Source: Treponema sp.
GTDB lineage: Bacteria; Spirochaetota; Spirochaetia; Treponematales; Treponemataceae
Direction of reading: 5' to 3'
NCBI GenBank assembly: GCA_023231445.1
Contig: JALNVF010000033.1
Location: 1-26,445, forward strand
DNA: 26,445 nt
The translations under genes and the position numbers were made by a program. Below the pieces are notes generated by a model. It worked only from the letters and a program-made list of their open reading frames with translations, was not told the origin of the DNA and searched no databases. This document shows, in pieces, positions 25,156 to 26,445 of the stretch; position 1 is the stretch's first letter, and every line of letters begins with the position of its first letter.

Positions 25156-25817
25156 GAAAAATAACTCTTTTCAGTTATACATACGGTTCGTCAGTCCTGC
25201 ACCGTCTGGACGCACGCATAAAACTTCTGTTCATCTTTCTTGCAGGGTACGGAGCGTTTTACCTTCCGCCTGCAGCGTGTACCGTATGCATTGCTGCCGT
25301 ATTCATTACAGCAGCAGCCTCCGGCTTTACATTTAAAGATCAATTGATCCAGCTGAAACCGGCAGTATACTATGTGCTGCTTCTGTACACCGTCTCTCTC
25401 ATCAGTTCATATACCGGACACACCCCGTTTCCGCTGGTGTTCATTCCCCGGACCGCCGACATCCTGCTCTCACTCCGCCTGGTACTGGCGGTTCTGGTTA
25501 CCGGACTGCTGTACCGTACAACAAGCCCGCTTGCCCTCCGGACAGCGCTGGAACAGATTGAAGATGCCTGCCGCCGTTTTTTCCACCTCAGGTCTCCTGA
25601 CTACCGTAAAATCCCGCCGTTTTCGGAAATATTTTCTCTGCTTCTGGTTTTTATTCCACAGGTCTTCGACGTCTGGGAGGAAGTGCATCGAGCATGGAAA
25701 GCGCGAAACGGACGGAATGGAATCAGAATGCTGTCAGTTCTTTTTCCTGTTTTCATATCGGTCTGCATGAAACGTTCCTATTTAACGTCCCTCGCGCTCC
25801 GTAACAGACACCGATAA
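25149..25817 (+). CDS. bioN: ECF transporter transmembrane subunit (BioN/EcfT type)
   Basis: This 222-residue T component couples BioY to the ATPase in the inner membrane. It starts with the family pattern YGSSVLHRLDARIKLLF, has about four or five membrane segments, and carries a coupling-helix motif AWKARNGRNG near residue 188, corresponding to the Ala-Arg-Gly motifs that contact the ATPases. The C-terminus is short and basic. The start overlaps bioM by 7 bases, with GGCAGAGG upstream as ribosome site. After its stop (TAA 25815-25817) an AT-rich 12-base palindrome occurs, but no convincing terminator. Confidence 0.93.
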   Translation: MVRKITLFSYTYGSSVLHRLDARIKLLFIFLAGYGAFYLPPAACTVCIAAVFITAAASGFTFKDQLIQLKPAVYYVLLLYTVSLISSYTGHTPFPLVFIPRTADILLSLRLVLAVLVTGLLYRTTSPLALRTALEQIEDACRRFFHLRSPDYRKIPPFSEIFSLLLVFIPQVFDVWEEVHRAWKARNGRNGIRMLSVLFPVFISVCMKRSYLTSLALRNRHR

Positions 25818-25853
25818 AATTTATAAATTCACACAAAACAGGCAATTTTTTCC

Positions 25854-25882
25854 TTGTAATATCAGATTTAGTGGTATATAGT
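25854..25882 (+). promoter_or_regulatory. Promoter of nrdR
   Basis: TTGTAA (25854-25859), a 17-base spacer and TATAGT (25877-25882): the same hexamers and spacing as at bioY. Transcription would start near 25889, leaving a leader of about 47 bases that contains AGGAAAGG (25918-25925) as ribosome site, 10 bases before the nrdR ATG. Confidence 0.6.
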
Positions 25883-25916
25883 ATTACTATTGCGTTTTAA
25901 ACGCTATATACAAACA
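25869..25916 (+). promoter_or_regulatory. Candidate pair of NrdR boxes upstream of nrdR
   Basis: Two elements resemble halves of the NrdR box consensus ACACWATATATWGTGT. The block 25869-25884 has a good right half (TATATAGT), and 25901-25916 has a good left half (ACGCTATATA). They start 32 bases apart, the usual spacing of paired boxes. Together they contain the perfect inverted repeat GTATATAG (25874-25881) / CTATATAC (25904-25911). The upstream one covers the -10 element, which would suit self-repression. Each box has one weak half, so this is tentative. Confidence 0.4.
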
Positions 25917-25935
25917 TAGGAAAGGTTATAAAGAA

Positions 25936-26400
25936 ATGCGCTGTCCCTACTGCGGAAGCCTTGATGACAAAGTAATTGAGTCCAGGACCATGGCAAACGG
26001 TGAAAGCATACGCCGGCGGCGGGAATGCAACAGCTGCGGGTACCGTTTCACAAGCTATGAGCGTATCGAAGAAAAACCTTTTATGGTTGTAAAACGTGAC
26101 GGCAGGCGGGAACCTTTTGACCGGGCAAAACTGGAACGGGGAATTGAACGAGCGCTGGAAAAACGTCCTGTATCGACATCAATGGTTGATCAGCTTGCAA
26201 CAGAGATTGAGGACGAAGCCATCATGCGCGGCAAAGTGAGCCGCGAAATTTCAACTGCAGACTTAGGGGAACTTGTTCTGCAGCGTCTGTACGGAATCGA
26301 TAAGGTGGCATATATCCGCTTCGCTTCCGTATATAAACATTTCGAAAATCTCGATGAATTTCTTACCGAGGTAAATAATGTGGAGGGGAACAAAAAGTGA
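25936..26400 (+). CDS. nrdR: Transcriptional regulator NrdR
   Basis: NrdR represses ribonucleotide reductase genes when dATP is high. The 154-residue protein has the standard length. The N-terminal zinc ribbon has C3-P-Y-C6 and C31-N-S-C34, with the DNA-binding RRRREC stretch between. The ATP-cone domain follows from about residue 48 (FMVVKRDGRREPFDRAKLERGI), and the usual ending YIRFASVYKHFENLDEF is present. Immediately downstream the next gene starts within the stop codon (GTGA), so the two are co-translated. A promoter and NrdR-box-like elements lie upstream; no ribonucleotide reductase gene is in the window. Confidence 0.97.
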   Translation: MRCPYCGSLDDKVIESRTMANGESIRRRRECNSCGYRFTSYERIEEKPFMVVKRDGRREPFDRAKLERGIERALEKRPVSTSMVDQLATEIEDEAIMRGKVSREISTADLGELVLQRLYGIDKVAYIRFASVYKHFENLDEFLTEVNNVEGNKK

Positions 26401-26445
26401 GTGACCAGTCAGTATTCCCGGAATGGAGAAGTTTTCTGGGAACAG
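26397..26445 (+). CDS. Start of a further gene, truncated by the window end
   Basis: A GTG at 26397 overlaps the nrdR stop (GTGA) and is preceded at about 8 bases by GGAGGGG, the best ribosome site in the window. The 16 visible codons give M-S-D-Q-S-V-F-P-E-W-R-S-F-L-G-T. This is too short to recognise; no function is suggested. Confidence 0.6.
   Translation, partial: MSDQSVFPEWRSFLGT

Noticed and set aside
25818..25829. Perfect 12-base palindrome AATTTATAAATT after bioN as a terminator
   Set aside because: It is all A/T, with no GC stem and no directly following T tract, so it is unlikely to end transcription.

Overview
The window looks like chromosomal DNA of a spirochaete, most probably a Treponema-like organism. 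This is inferred from gene content and protein style: a double-membrane cell with Lnt, a very large outer-membrane barrel ending in Phe, a TPR/NHL/vWA periplasmic protein, moderate G+C, and several proteins that match no widespread family. No rRNA, tRNA, CRISPR array, insertion sequence or phage gene was seen. Coding density is very high; the only non-coding stretches above about 50 bases are three promoter regions (8953-9040, 21882-21968, 25818-25935).

Layout. (1) 2-3821, plus strand: the 3' end of a pyrimidine-nucleoside phosphorylase, recJ with an unusual insertion, and an exported M23 peptidase. (2) 8952-3822, minus strand: a tight five-gene operon behind a near-consensus promoter, encoding a possible degenerate GHKL-ATPase protein, a probable lipoprotein, trmB, ligA and a small membrane-anchored protein. 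(3) 9041-17055, plus strand: a polytopic membrane protein with a degenerate M28-like external domain, overlapping by ATGA a 1995-codon reading frame that joins a complete DNA polymerase IV to a signal-peptide-bearing giant outer-membrane protein with no stop codon between them. (4) 21881-17059, minus strand: galactokinase-like GHMP kinase, SurE, TPR protein, and TPR/NHL/vWA exported protein. (5) 21969-25817, plus strand: lnt, then a biotin ECF transporter operon (bioY, bioM, bioN) with its own promoter and repeated operator-like sites. (6) 25936-26445, plus strand: nrdR with a promoter carrying NrdR-box-like elements, then the first codons of another gene.

The genes cover DNA repair (recJ, ligA, dinB), tRNA modification (trmB), nucleotide metabolism and its control (phosphorylase, surE, nrdR), envelope biogenesis (M23 peptidase, lnt, the barrel, the NHL protein) and vitamin uptake (bioYMN). 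The most remarkable object is the polymerase/outer-membrane-protein fusion at 11068-17055. It contains no ATG or TTG at the junction from which the secreted half could start, so it is either a polyprotein possibly split by signal peptidase, a case of non-canonical initiation, or a lost stop codon or sequence error.
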